The position numbers and the translations under genes are program-made. A model generated the notes under the pieces. It saw only the letters and a list, made by a program, of their open reading frames with translations. It had not been told where the DNA came from and made no database searches. Positions 44,792 to 54,378 of a stretch of DNA of 64,000 bases are shown in pieces. The stretch lies in contig DAIDHM010000200.1 in the NCBI GenBank assembly GCA_027459705.1, positions 1-64,000 on the forward strand. The letters run 5' to 3'. How positions within the stretch are numbered: position 1 is the stretch's first letter; each line of letters begins with the position of its first letter. This stretch comes from Ktedonobacteria bacterium. Lineage in GTDB: Bacteria > Chloroflexota > Ktedonobacteria > Ktedonobacterales > JACDGC01.

Positions 44792-45301
44792 TTAACCGTC
44801 GCCACGCAGCCGTGTATGGCGTACATGGCGATTGATGAAGGTAATGACATCGTCGATATCAAATGGTTTGGCCAGGAATGGCACACCTTCCATTCCGGGG
44901 AGACGGGTACGGCGGCTACTCATCAAAGCAAATGGAATTGTGCCCAGGTACGGATCGTCCTTCAATTGGTGGCGTAGCGAGACACCATCCATGATGGGCA
45001 TGTAATAATCCGTCAAAATGAGATCAGGGTCATGGCGAGCAGCTAATCGATAGGCCATGGCCGCATCCATAGCAACCAGAACCTGAAATCCGGCGTCTTC
45101 CAATAACTCTTTCAGCAAGTCGCCAATATACATATCATCGTCGACGATCAGGATCATAGGTCGGTGCTGGCTCAATTGGTGTCCAGGAGTGTATCCCGGT
45201 GCCGGAGACCGCATCATGAACGGCGGCATGATGGCATCAACATCGGTTTCGTCTTGATGCGCTAAGATCGAGACATAAGGTGTATTGGTGTGGTATGTCA
45301 T
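44792..45301 (-). CDS. Single-domain response regulator with an N-terminal extension
   Basis: 169 residues. A receiver domain spans about 47-160 (MILIVDDDMYIGDLL; phospho-acceptor D98 in ILTDYYMPIMDG; SSRRT region; FLAKPFD). The first 45 residues are a non-conserved extension rich in Met, Pro and Thr. There is no output domain, so it is a phosphate shuttle or a regulator by protein contact, like CheY or Spo0F. The ATG at 45301 has AGGAGC upstream. Orphan with respect to kinases; the nearest membrane protein gene lies just downstream. Confidence 0.92.
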   Translation of the reverse strand: MTYHTNTPYVSILAHQDETDVDAIMPPFMMRSPAPGYTPGHQLSQHRPMILIVDDDMYIGDLLKELLEDAGFQVLVAMDAAMAYRLAARHDPDLILTDYYMPIMDGVSLRHQLKDDPYLGTIPFALMSSRRTRLPGMEGVPFLAKPFDIDDVITFINRHVRHTRLRGDG

Positions 45302-45688
45302 CGTGCCTGCTCCTAACATGAAATCCATTTCCAAACTCTACGCATGTCACAGGCCGATGTGATCGCTCAACCGTGAAGTATGCCTGAGAGTTGGGTAAGA
45401 CAAGACGATACAAAAGATACCTTAACCAGGAAGTGGCTGACAGGCCCCTATCCGTCGAAGCGCCAGGTGTGTGGATGCGTGCGAGATGGGGGAAATTGTT
45501 GTCCCAGGCTGTGTTGCATCTCTCACGTATCTGTCAGTTGTTTGAACTATAACACACATTCGAGCATCGTGCCATTGTCGCTCGGGCGCGCCTGAGAACT
45601 AGGATAAAAGTCTGGAAGACTAGCTGCTGGAGAAGAACATATGTACAATTATAGTAGATGTTCGCTTGCACGAGGAGGAGTTACCATA
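45302..45688. other. Intergenic region between divergent genes
   Basis: 387 bases. A TACAAT at about 45642-45647 may be the -10 of the 71-residue gene. No gene found. Confidence 0.4.
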
Positions 45689-45904
45689 ATGACCAGCCAG
45701 AGGATGTTGACCATGCTGCCCGCGACCGCCTTGAATCCGCCGGGCCGGGCGTTTCTTGAAGATCTGCTGGCCCAGAGTGTGGGGTGGCATGTTGCCTTTG
45801 AACAGATTGGCGGCGAGTGGTTCATGGTGGAGAGTGGTAACGATGGCGGAGCGACGCTGACTCCGATCGAGGTTTTTAATCTGGAAGAAGACTCACTCTT
45901 TTAA
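45689..45904 (+). CDS. Hypothetical small acidic protein, 71 residues
   Basis: No family recognised. The ATG at 45689 has GAGGAGGAG 8 bases upstream. MTSQRMLTMLPATALNPPGRAFLEDLLAQSVGWHVAFEQ is followed by an acidic part (ESGNDGGATLTPIEVFNLEEDSLF). No signal peptide or helix. It precedes the FemAB-type gene by 77 bases on the same strand and may be co-transcribed with it. The short, conserved-looking hydrophobic/acidic pattern suggests a genuine small protein, but homologues would have to be found. Confidence 0.6.
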   Translation: MTSQRMLTMLPATALNPPGRAFLEDLLAQSVGWHVAFEQIGGEWFMVESGNDGGATLTPIEVFNLEEDSLF

Positions 45905-45981
45905 TGTGGTGAGTCCCATGCATATGACGCCCTGGAACGTGGATCGTACGATGTGCGAGAGATCGAAGTTCAGGGGGTCGC

Positions 45982-47019
45982 ATGCGCGCAGAGATCATTG
46001 ATGATGCGGCGACGTGGGATAATCTGGTCGCCATGTTGCCGGGCGCCCATCCATTACAGACGTGGGGATGGGGTGAAGTGAAACGAGCTACGGGATGGGA
46101 TGCACGGCGGGTCGCGTTAATGGATGGTGCGACCCCCCGTGCGGCAGCGCAGGTGCTCACACGCCGTGTTCCACGCCTCCCATTCTCCATGCTCTACATT
46201 CCACGCGGACCATTACTAGATCCGCTTGATCAACCAGCACTGCAGGCTTTGGTAGAAAGCCTCAGGCCCTATAGTCGCCAGCAAAATGCAATTTTCCTCA
46301 AGGTCGACCCGCCCTGGCCAGCGGGCACTCCGACCATATTACCCAGCGCGGGGTTCGCTCCCAGTGCTGAGACCGTCCAGGTAACCGATACCTATACCAT
46401 CGATCTCACGCGGTCAGAAGATGCGATCCTCGCGGCGATGCGCCCCAAAACACGCCAATATATTCGCAAGGCCGAACGCGAAGGCACGGTGATCGTGCGT
46501 GACCTGACCGGATCGTGGCTCGACTCCTGCTATCACATCTATCAAGAAACGTCGCGGCGCGCCCACTTCGGATTGCATCCACGCGACTACTACGATACGA
46601 TTTTTCAGCGCTATCCAGCTGACCGACAGTATCTCTATGTCGCACTTCGCGAAGATATTCCTCTGTCGTTCCTCTGGATCGCTTGCTACGGTCAGTTCGC
46701 TATCGAGTTATATGGCGGGGTGAGCGATGTGGGACAGGACTACAAATCAAATTATCTGCTGAAATGGCAGGCAATCCAGGCGATGCGCGCCGCGGGTTAT
46801 ACCATCTATGACCTGAATGGGCGTGTCACCGAAGGCATCAGCCAGTTCAAAGAAGGATTCGGTCCCACCGATACCGCCTGGATCGGGCCTTATGACCTTG
46901 TGTATCATCCCATCCTCTATCATGGTTACACCCGCGCGCTCCCGCTGGCACGCAAATGGTTGGCGCGCGGCGAGGTGGAATCGGCTGTGCCAGATACTCA
47001 GCGATCAAACAATGTTTGA
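45982..47019 (+). CDS. FemAB/MurM-type peptidoglycan aminoacyltransferase
   Basis: 345 residues, tandem GNAT fold. It carries the FemABX pattern: LQTWGWGEVKRATGWDARRVAL near the N-terminus, YIRKAEREGTVIVRD, SRRAHFGLHPRDYYDTIFQRY and the end motif YDLNGRVTEGISQFKEGFG. This family transfers amino acids from aminoacyl-tRNA to lipid II, making interpeptide bridges in the cell wall. ATG at 45982 with AGGGGG upstream. It supports a cell wall with cross-bridges, as in Gram-positive-like Chloroflexota. The amino acid added cannot be told. Confidence 0.9.
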   Translation: MRAEIIDDAATWDNLVAMLPGAHPLQTWGWGEVKRATGWDARRVALMDGATPRAAAQVLTRRVPRLPFSMLYIPRGPLLDPLDQPALQALVESLRPYSRQQNAIFLKVDPPWPAGTPTILPSAGFAPSAETVQVTDTYTIDLTRSEDAILAAMRPKTRQYIRKAEREGTVIVRDLTGSWLDSCYHIYQETSRRAHFGLHPRDYYDTIFQRYPADRQYLYVALREDIPLSFLWIACYGQFAIELYGGVSDVGQDYKSNYLLKWQAIQAMRAAGYTIYDLNGRVTEGISQFKEGFGPTDTAWIGPYDLVYHPILYHGYTRALPLARKWLARGEVESAVPDTQRSNNV

Positions 47020-47108
47020 GTTTGAGCATGTCGCCAGATGACATAGGAAGTTCCGGTAGAGAACTCCACCGGGCTTACCTGCACAATGAAGGAAAGGGAA
47101 GAAACTCA

Positions 47109-47924
47109 GTGGAAGATAATCTGCTCTACCCGTTGAAGGGCGCGCATAGCCCTCCTAACTCGACTGTTTTTGCGCCTTTGGGAGACGTACCTCCGCTTCG
47201 CGAATTGCAGCGACATCCCTCGGATCCATTTGTCGTCATGGCGGCGTTTCCACCGAATGGCCAGCAGGCGGCAATCTGGCATCTGCAGACGGGGCAATTG
47301 GTCGCAGCGCCGATTGGCGCCATCGCACTGGCGTGGCTGCCAGATGGCGCACGCCTAGCAATGATCCGTGCCGCAGAAGACGGCTCAACGCGCTGCGAGG
47401 TCGTCACCTGGCCAGACCTCCATAGCATCGCCCAGTGCCCTCTCGCCCTCGCCCCAGGACAACCCGTAGACCTCGTGATTTCGCCACGCGGCGACCTCGC
47501 GGCCTGCACCTGGATGGATGAAGGGAGCGCTGGTGTCGAATTCCTGACTATCACGGAGGATGCGGTGACGCAGATTGACGATGCTGGCTATGAGGTCTCT
47601 ACAGATGTCATCACGCGGTCTGTCTTCAGTCCCAGTGGACGATATATGGCGTTCGGCGCCCAGGATCGCGTTGTGTGGTGGGCAGATGCGTATGACCAAC
47701 CCGCCGTGGGCGGCGAATATGAGATAGGTTGGATCACCATTCTGGATTGGCAAGAACACGAGTTTCGTTCCGTCGTGCTGGACGAAGTGGTCGCCAATGG
47801 CTGGCTCCCTGATCCCGAAAGTGAGACCGTCATGCTCGCAGATCCCATTTTTATCGACGAAGATCATCTGCAGGTTTCATTGCCAACTGGTTCGGCGCGG
47901 ACCTTCTCACCACGACCGCAATGA
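47109..47924 (+). CDS. WD40/propeller-like hypothetical protein
   Basis: About 271 residues from the GTG at 47109, which has AAAGGGAAG upstream; a longer frame from 46956 overlaps the previous gene. It shows short propeller-like repeats (VVMAAFPPNGQQAAIWHLQTGQ, AIALAWLPDGARLAMIRA, RSVFSPSGRYMAFGAQDRVVWW) separated by acidic loops, but WD dipeptides are not regular. No signal peptide. Follows the FemAB-type gene by 89 bases on the same strand. Probably a folded interaction protein of unknown role. A long hairpin follows at 47941-47985. Confidence 0.7.
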   Translation: MEDNLLYPLKGAHSPPNSTVFAPLGDVPPLRELQRHPSDPFVVMAAFPPNGQQAAIWHLQTGQLVAAPIGAIALAWLPDGARLAMIRAAEDGSTRCEVVTWPDLHSIAQCPLALAPGQPVDLVISPRGDLAACTWMDEGSAGVEFLTITEDAVTQIDDAGYEVSTDVITRSVFSPSGRYMAFGAQDRVVWWADAYDQPAVGGEYEIGWITILDWQEHEFRSVVLDEVVANGWLPDPESETVMLADPIFIDEDHLQVSLPTGSARTFSPRPQ

Positions 47925-47940
47925 GGCTGTGACACCATCT

Positions 47941-47985
47941 CGACCCGGACCAGCGGCACGGCAAGATAACTGCTGGCCAGGGTCG
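47941..47985 (+). terminator. Possible terminator hairpin
   Basis: A 14-bp imperfect stem (CGACCCGGACCAGC at 47941-47954 with GCTGGCCAGGGTCG at 47972-47985), two mismatches. No T tract. Placement after the WD40-like gene favours a terminator. Confidence 0.4.
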
Positions 47986-48095
47986 ATGTCAGCATGAGCC
48001 GCACGCAAAACAGTGTTCTCTCATAGAGGCTCTATAGGGCAGAGAGCATTCTCTCATGGCCTACTGCTACCGATCGTCGCGCCATGGCAGCCAAT

Positions 48096-48335
48096 TCACT
48101 GACTGTACCCGAAACGCTGCGGGTCATACGCGAACGCCTTCGCACACTGCGCGCAGCAGAAGAAAACCGTCCGCATTTCGCTGGCGTGCAACGGACTCGC
48201 CATCGTATTCAGTGCTGTACGTGTATCAATCAACATCGAGCAGACGGGATCGCTAGCCATATATTGTTGCGCCACGTCTCGCGGTGGATGGTCTGTCTGG
48301 AAAAGCGCACGCTTTGCATCAATAACTTCTTGCAT
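48096..48335 (-). CDS. Small YHS-domain protein
   Basis: 79 residues. Residues about 27-76 match a YHS domain (DPVCSMLIDTRTA ... VFFCCAQCAKAFAYDPQRF). The two cysteines of CxxC and the upstream DPVC cysteine can bind a metal; the usual second glycine (DPVCGM) is replaced by Ser. YHS domains occur in copper P-type ATPases and in small metal-binding proteins. No metal transporter is next to it. The ATG at 48335 has GAGGAGG upstream; on its other side the -10 TATACT (rc of 48377-48382) is a candidate. Confidence 0.82.
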   Translation of the reverse strand: MQEVIDAKRALFQTDHPPRDVAQQYMASDPVCSMLIDTRTALNTMASPLHASEMRTVFFCCAQCAKAFAYDPQRFGYSQ

Positions 48336-48830
48336 CAACTGTCCTCCTCAATGCTCAACTTGTGTCATCCTCCCCCAGTATACAGGCTTCCACGCAAGCG
48401 CCATGCCTATTGCCACGTCGCTTGACACGACAGCCTCGCGGTTAACGCACATCTGCTCTAGAATCGCCTCAAGACTCGACCAGATATCTCCTCCGCCGTT
48501 TCTCCCACGATATTTGGAGTGGATCGCTACTTTGGAATAAGAGCCAATCGTCGCTCGAGTCCGGCAGATCTGGTTTTCGCGACCGCTCTGCCACACACTT
48601 GATCATGAAGTCCGCCAGTTCCATGGGGCAAAGATCGCTGCGGCGTATGCCCTGGATCGTGGGGCTTCATCACGATGCTGATTAAAAAACATCTGGGTGT
48701 CGGGAGAAAGACACCTGTTTTGCACTGATTCCAGTTGATCCAGCCGTACGACCAGTAGATATTCGGATGGAGAGGACTGAGCAGGTTCGAGCAGGTTCCC
48801 CGATATCCCTCACCGCTGATGGAGGACACG
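48336..48830. other. Intergenic region between the YHS and histidine kinase genes
   Basis: 495 bases without a supported gene. A TATACT (minus strand, 48377-48382) probably serves the YHS gene. A short direct repeat GAGCAGGTTC occurs twice near 48779-48798, just before the kinase gene. Confidence 0.4.
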
Positions 48831-51185
48831 ATGGAGTTGGAACGAGATGGCTGGAGTGCGCGTATCACGGCGCGAGGACAGAAGCGCCAGCTTGATCGCG
48901 AGCGACAGACGGAACATGCTCAGCCTGAGGCGAGGTTAGCCTTGCGCGACCACCAGCAACTCCAAGCGGAATATGCACGAGCTCAGGCGCGCGCGGAACA
49001 ACAGGAGGCCCAGGCTCAGGCCCTGTATGCATTCAGTCAATCATTCTCTGTGACGCAAGACCTGGATGATCTCCGCCAGGGAATCGTTGATGCGTTGTAC
49101 GACGCCCTCCGTGCCGACACGACCAGCCTCTTCCGCCAGGAAGATGATGGACGGTTACGCATGGTGGCCCAGCGAAACATCGACATCACGCGAGCACGCA
49201 TTGTCTTTGGCCCAGACGAAGGCCTGATTGCGCTGGCGATGCGGGAAGAACGCGTCGTCCACGTGCCAGATACCGCCGCCAACGCCCATTATCTGGCGAC
49301 GGGCTACGACCGGCCACGATCGCTGCTAGCGATTCCAGCCTATCCACAGGCTGGGCCGAGCTATGCCATCTGCATCGTGCGACGGCGTATCTCCGCCTTC
49401 ACAGATGACGAAGTGCAATTTGCCACGATCATGGCCAATGTCGCTGCGCAGGCCCTTGGCAACGCCGATCTGTACCACCAGATGCAACGCATGGCAAACG
49501 AGCAAGGCATACTGCATACGATCGCCCAGTCTGCCAGCTTCAGCGATGGGGTGACGGGGTTCATCGGCCGTACCCTTCCAGATTTGCGGGCGGCGCTCCA
49601 AGCATCTGGCTGTGTCGTCGCTTTTCTTCATGGTCGTTTTACCGAGGGTAATCCGCCTGAACCCCAGATTGACGGTGCTTTGAGTCCATTTGGCAAGACC
49701 AGGCTCACCACCTTTATGGCGGAACTGTCCGAACAGCCCGCGGCAGCTTCAGTGGCCCTGCGTTGCATCGCCAGCCCGGAAGGAGCGCGGATGATCCTGG
49801 CGCCGATTGTCGTACGGGGCGAGGGAATGGCCATCGTCGGCTGGGAGTTTCCGCGCCCACAGCCCGGTGAGTCGTCCTCGCCGCTGGAGGATGATCCCGC
49901 GGCGCTGCAATGGTCAGACACCACACCGCTGCCGATGGGTGACCATAGCGTGCCTCCTGTACCGCTACAACCTGATGAAGCCGCCTTCATCGCCAACGTC
50001 GCCCAGCATCTGGCGCTGGGGATCGAGAACCTGCACCTTCGCGCGCGAGATCTGAGCGTGCTGGGTCGGCTCCACGCGCTGCCAGCCTCACGCCCCCACC
50101 TCGATCAACTGCAACGCGACATCGTACGTGAAGTCGAACGAGCCTTCGCTCCGACCAGCGTGGCATTAGTCATGCGCGACTCACGTGATGGCACACCGCG
50201 CCTGGCGGCGGCGACCCCCGATGCTCCGCGGACGTGGCTTCAGGCCGCGCTGGCGTTGGCGGAAGGCGCGCGTGACCGACCATTCTTGCAGCGGCGCAAT
50301 GTCGTGCTGGCGGCGCTGGTGGCCGATGAGCGACTTGAACCAGGTGATCACTTCCACACTAGCGCTAGCCTGACTACGAATATCGGGGAGCGCCCCAATA
50401 CGGATGTGACCGATGACACAACCGTGGATACGCTTCCCATTCTGGGTTGGTTGGTCATGCGCATTCCTGGTAATACGCGACTGGCAGCTGACCGCGTCAT
50501 GCTCTTCACCTCACTGGCAGCAGCGGCGGCACTGGTACTCCACAATGCGCGGCTCCATCTGATGACGCGTGAGGCCGTGGTGGACCGCGAACGCCAGCGC
50601 ATCGCCCGCGAGATTCACGACGGTGTCGCGCAGAATCTCGCGCATTTGATGTTGCGGCTGGAGCTGATCGCTCGCCTCATCCCCACGAATCCAGACCGCG
50701 CCGCCGTGGAGGCCCTGGCATCGCGCGAGGTACTCTTCGCCAGCCTCAACGACCTGCGGCAATCGATCGCGGCGATGGCGCCCGCGCAACTCGATCGCCT
50801 GGGCTTCACTGGTGCGGTACGGGCGATTCAAGATGATATCGCCACCAACACGCCCGATCTCGCCGTCCATTTCACCGCATGTCCTGATGATGCCATCCCA
50901 CCTGAACTGCGGGCCCCGGCCTATCGTATCGTGCAGGAAGCCCTGACCAACATCCGTAAACACGCGCAAGCGCATCACGCCTGGGTCAGTGTTGAGATTG
51001 CCAAAGGGCCAGTGTTGCGCATCATCGTGCGCGATGACGGTCAGGGATTTGATCCCACTGCCACAACTACCGGACATTTTGGCCTTTCCGGTATGCGCGA
51101 ACGCGCCATCGAGAGCGGCGGCGAGCTCGCCATCGCCTCGGTGCCTGGCCAGGGGACAATCATCACGGTCACCTTGCCCTTTTGA
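48831..51185 (+). CDS. GAF-domain histidine kinase of the NarL-type (HisKA_3) group
   Basis: 784 residues, cytoplasmic. A coiled-coil of about 60 residues at the start (RDHQQLQAEYARAQARAEQQEAQAQ) leads into GAF domains (about 75-220, 230-400 and 410-570). A HisKA_3 dimer domain follows with H596 in IAREIHDGVAQNL, then the ATPase (DDGQGFDP, GHFGLSGMRERA). This type phosphorylates LuxR/NarL regulators. None lies near, so its partner is elsewhere. The ATG at 48831 has GGAGGAC upstream. One of three orphan-like or paired kinases in the window. Confidence 0.93.
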   Translation: MELERDGWSARITARGQKRQLDRERQTEHAQPEARLALRDHQQLQAEYARAQARAEQQEAQAQALYAFSQSFSVTQDLDDLRQGIVDALYDALRADTTSLFRQEDDGRLRMVAQRNIDITRARIVFGPDEGLIALAMREERVVHVPDTAANAHYLATGYDRPRSLLAIPAYPQAGPSYAICIVRRRISAFTDDEVQFATIMANVAAQALGNADLYHQMQRMANEQGILHTIAQSASFSDGVTGFIGRTLPDLRAALQASGCVVAFLHGRFTEGNPPEPQIDGALSPFGKTRLTTFMAELSEQPAAASVALRCIASPEGARMILAPIVVRGEGMAIVGWEFPRPQPGESSSPLEDDPAALQWSDTTPLPMGDHSVPPVPLQPDEAAFIANVAQHLALGIENLHLRARDLSVLGRLHALPASRPHLDQLQRDIVREVERAFAPTSVALVMRDSRDGTPRLAAATPDAPRTWLQAALALAEGARDRPFLQRRNVVLAALVADERLEPGDHFHTSASLTTNIGERPNTDVTDDTTVDTLPILGWLVMRIPGNTRLAADRVMLFTSLAAAAALVLHNARLHLMTREAVVDRERQRIAREIHDGVAQNLAHLMLRLELIARLIPTNPDRAAVEALASREVLFASLNDLRQSIAAMAPAQLDRLGFTGAVRAIQDDIATNTPDLAVHFTACPDDAIPPELRAPAYRIVQEALTNIRKHAQAHHAWVSVEIAKGPVLRIIVRDDGQGFDPTATTTGHFGLSGMRERAIESGGELAIASVPGQGTIITVTLPF

Positions 51186-51745
51186 GCATCACCCCCCTAT
51201 CACGCACTGTAAGTGGGGAGGCTCGCAACGGTTTTCGCGCCAAAAATACAGACGGTCTGCTACAAATACTCGCCATCGCGCGTCGGGTTCGGACAATACT
51301 ATAGCAGGGATGAAAACATTCCTTCTGTAGTCCCTTCGCGGGTCGGTCGCAACCCAACCCGCGAAGACGTGGCCCACAGGCCTTCAGGCACGATTGTATT
51401 CGCCCGCGCTCCCCCGACGCGCGCCCTGCCTGATGACCCGCGTACTCTCCACGTTTGCCGCGCATCCTACCCAATCCGGCCTTAACCGCGCCATGTGATC
51501 GCGCCAGTCGCTGCAGCATCGTAATGCTAGCGGATCTCTACATGACGTCCGGCCATCGCGCGGCGCGATACACTATTCTCATAGCTTGCCGATCCGCACG
51601 GCTAAACGCTGACACGCGATCCAGCCATCCGCATGTACAATATTCTATGTATGTTCAGGCGAGTAGGGCAGTACCTCTACGCCAATAGTTCACCCATGCG
51701 ACATTCGCGCGTTCGACACACGCGAGCGAGAAAGGCCAGTCTACC
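51186..51745. other. Long intergenic region with a hairpin, no gene found
   Basis: 560 bases between the kinase and hemL. A perfect 10-bp hairpin CTTCGCGGGT/ACCCGCGAAG at 51334-51366 (13-nt loop) is 150 bases after the kinase stop. Weak -10 boxes (TACTAT near 51295, TACAAT at 51636-51641) are present; the latter could serve hemL. A small RNA between about 51300 and 51370 is possible but unproven. Confidence 0.4.
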
Positions 51746-53050
51746 ATGCGGACCGACAAGTCTCAGCAACTCTACGCCGCGGCGCGGCGCGTTATCCCTG
51801 GCGGAGTCAATAGTCCTGTCCGCGCATTTCGCGCCGTCGGCGGCAACCCGCTCTTCATCGCGCGTGGCGCGGGTTCACACCTCTGGGACGTTGACGGCAA
51901 TGAGTTTATCGACTATGTCCTTTCGTGGGGACCGCTGATTCTGGGACATACTCACCCCGACATCCTGGCGGCGATCAGCGCAGCGGCAGCCGACGGCACG
52001 AGCTTTGGCGCGCCGACTGTCCGCGAGACGGAATTGGCGGAGCTGGTCTGCCAGATGGTGCCGAGCATCGAACGCGTGCGCTTCGTCAACTCCGGCACGG
52101 AGGCTGTGATGAGCGCTATTCGACTGGCGCGCGGCTACACGAATCGCGAACTGGTCATCAAATTCGCAGGGTGCTATCACGGCCATATGGATGGACTGCT
52201 GGCGCGCGCTGGCTCCGGTGTGGCAACGCTGGGGTTGCCTGATTCGCCGGGGGTACCGCAAGCGGCAGCGCGAGCGACACTCCTCGCGCCGTATAACGAT
52301 CTGGCAGCGGTCCGCGCGATCTTCGCGCAATATCCGGAAGAGATCGCCACCGTGATCGTCGAGCCGATCGCGGGCAACATGGGCTTCGTTTTGCCACAAC
52401 CAGGATTTCTGGAAGGCTTGCGCGACCTCACACGCCAGTACGGCGCGCTCTTGATCTTCGACGAGGTGATGACCGGTTTTCGGGTCGCGCCAGGCGGGGC
52501 ACAGGAGCTCTTCGGCGTGACGCCAGACCTGACGACACTGGGCAAAGTCATCGGCGGCGGTCTACCCGTGGGCGCCTATGGTGGGCGGGGCGAGATCATG
52601 GACCAGATCGCGCCCAGCGGTCCGATCTACCAGGCCGGAACGCTCTCGGGCAATCCGCTGGCAATGGCGGCGGGCATCGCGACGTTGCGCGCCCTGCGCC
52701 AGCCCGGTATCTATGATCGACTCAGCGCGCTGACGGCGCGGTTGGTGATGGGGATGCAAGAAGCAGCGCGGGCGGCTGAGATCCCGCTGGTCGCGGCAGC
52801 GGCGGGCGGAATGTGGGGATTCTTCTTCCATGAAGGGCCAGTGACGGATTACGCCAGCGCTGGCGCAGCCGATACCGCGCGCTTCGGACGCTTCTTCCAC
52901 GCCATGCTGGAGCGCGGCGTCTACCTGGCCCCTTCGCAGTTCGAAGCCGCTTTTGTCGCATTGGCGCATAGCGACGAAGATATCACCCAGACGCTCGCCG
53001 CCATGCGCGACGCTCTTGGCGCGACTGCGGTGGAATCCGCATACGTTTAA
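51746..53050 (+). CDS. hemL: Glutamate-1-semialdehyde 2,1-aminomutase
   Basis: Makes 5-aminolevulinate for haem, using PLP; cytoplasmic. 434 residues, usual length. Motifs: [72 protein letters not shown], and the PLP-binding lysine K267 in [22 protein letters not shown] at 51746. A TACAAT box lies about 105 bases upstream. No other haem gene is adjacent. Family and function are clear; the C5 pathway (from glutamyl-tRNA) is implied. Confidence 0.97.
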   Translation: MRTDKSQQLYAAARRVIPGGVNSPVRAFRAVGGNPLFIARGAGSHLWDVDGNEFIDYVLSWGPLILGHTHPDILAAISAAAADGTSFGAPTVRETELAELVCQMVPSIERVRFVNSGTEAVMSAIRLARGYTNRELVIKFAGCYHGHMDGLLARAGSGVATLGLPDSPGVPQAAARATLLAPYNDLAAVRAIFAQYPEEIATVIVEPIAGNMGFVLPQPGFLEGLRDLTRQYGALLIFDEVMTGFRVAPGGAQELFGVTPDLTTLGKVIGGGLPVGAYGGRGEIMDQIAPSGPIYQAGTLSGNPLAMAAGIATLRALRQPGIYDRLSALTARLVMGMQEAARAAEIPLVAAAAGGMWGFFFHEGPVTDYASAGAADTARFGRFFHAMLERGVYLAPSQFEAAFVALAHSDEDITQTLAAMRDALGATAVESAYV

Positions 53051-53111
53051 AAAGCAGATATTACCAGGGCAATGAGCCTATATCGCCAATCAATCGCTTG
53101 ACGCTGCCCAC

Positions 53112-53141
53112 TGGCGAACCACGCTGTGTATGCGCTACAAT
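53112..53141 (+). promoter_or_regulatory. Promoter for mnmA
   Basis: TGGCGA (53112-53117), 18-base spacer, TACAAT (53136-53141), about 85 bases before the start. Confidence 0.5.
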
Positions 53142-53225
53142 ACCATGGACTATGCCGTCCCGTCGGAAGCATCGCCAACACTATCTGATAGAGCGAGGGG
53201 ACGCACGCGAAGGAAGTGACCCAGC

Positions 53226-54350
53226 ATGACACGCGTGGTAATCGCCATGAGCGGCGGTGTGGATAGTTCCGTGGCAGCGGCCTTGCTGAAGCAGCAAGGC
53301 TATGATGTCGTTGGCATTATGTTACGACTCTGGTCAGAGCCGGTGCCAGAAGATGCCGATGAGGTTGTGCGCGTCGCGGAGAACAAGTGTTGCTCATTGG
53401 AATCGGTCTATGACGCGCGGCGCGTAGCGCAGAAGCTGGACATTCCCTTCTACCTCATCAATGTCGAAGATCAGTTCCGCCAGACCGTGGTGGATTTCTT
53501 CTACGACGAATACGAGGCCGGGCGGACACCCAATCCCTGCCTGCGCTGCAACCGGTCGATCCGCTTCACCACCCTGTTGGAGCGCGCACTGGGATTGGGG
53601 GCCGAGTATCTGGCGACGGGACACTACGTGCGCGTCGATGATGACCCCGCCACGGGGTTACGGCGATTGCGGCGCGGGGTGGATCGCGCCAAAGACCAAT
53701 CATATGTCCTGCACGTGCTGCAACAGGAGCAACTCCGGCATGCGATGTTTCCCTTGGGCGAGTTGACCAAGCCGGAGGTACGCGCGCTGGCGGCGGAATT
53801 TGGCCTGGAAGTGGCACAGAAGGCGGAGAGCCAGGAGATCTGCTTTGTCGCCGACAATGACTATCGCGGCTTCCTGCGGCGCTATGCGGCCAAGCGCGGT
53901 GAAGTGCCCGCGGGAATGGTGCGCGGCCCGATCCTGACGCTCGATGGCGTGCGGTTAGGTGAGCATCAGGGATTGGCGAACTACACGATTGGCCAGCGCA
54001 AGGGATTGGGAATCTCGACACTGGAACCAGTGCATGTCGTCAAAATGGATCGCGCGCAGAACGCGCTGATCGTCGGCCCCGCCAGCGCACTGGAGCGGAT
54101 GAGTTGCACGGTACGCGAAGTGACCTATCCGCGCGGCATCATTCCCACCGCGCCATTTCCGGCGGCCGTGCGCATCCGCTACAAAGCGGCAGAGATCCCC
54201 GCGCTCGTCACCCCCCTCTCTGATAGAGAGGTACGGATCGACTTCGAGTCTCCAGTCCGTTCGACCACACCGGGACAGGCGGCGGTCTTCTATGGTGGCG
54301 CAACTGGTGACGAGGTTTTAGGAGGCGGTATCATTTTCAACGAGAATTGA
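53226..54350 (+). CDS. mnmA: tRNA 2-thiouridylase
   Basis: Adds sulfur to position 2 of wobble U34 in tRNA-Lys/Glu/Gln, working with a sulfur relay. 374 residues. PP-loop motif AMSGGVDSSVAAALL, then CLRCN with C105, ATGHY, and the second catalytic C206 in QEICFV. The C-terminal beta-barrel has VIPKKGLGISTLEPVHV-like features (GQRKGLGI). ATG at 53226. Standalone gene, no other tRNA modification genes nearby. Uracil thiolation partner IscS and TusA are not in the window. Confidence 0.96.
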   Translation: MTRVVIAMSGGVDSSVAAALLKQQGYDVVGIMLRLWSEPVPEDADEVVRVAENKCCSLESVYDARRVAQKLDIPFYLINVEDQFRQTVVDFFYDEYEAGRTPNPCLRCNRSIRFTTLLERALGLGAEYLATGHYVRVDDDPATGLRRLRRGVDRAKDQSYVLHVLQQEQLRHAMFPLGELTKPEVRALAAEFGLEVAQKAESQEICFVADNDYRGFLRRYAAKRGEVPAGMVRGPILTLDGVRLGEHQGLANYTIGQRKGLGISTLEPVHVVKMDRAQNALIVGPASALERMSCTVREVTYPRGIIPTAPFPAAVRIRYKAAEIPALVTPLSDREVRIDFESPVRSTTPGQAAVFYGGATGDEVLGGGIIFNEN

Positions 54351-54378
54351 TAGGAGCGATCTGTAAGGGTACCCCGGT

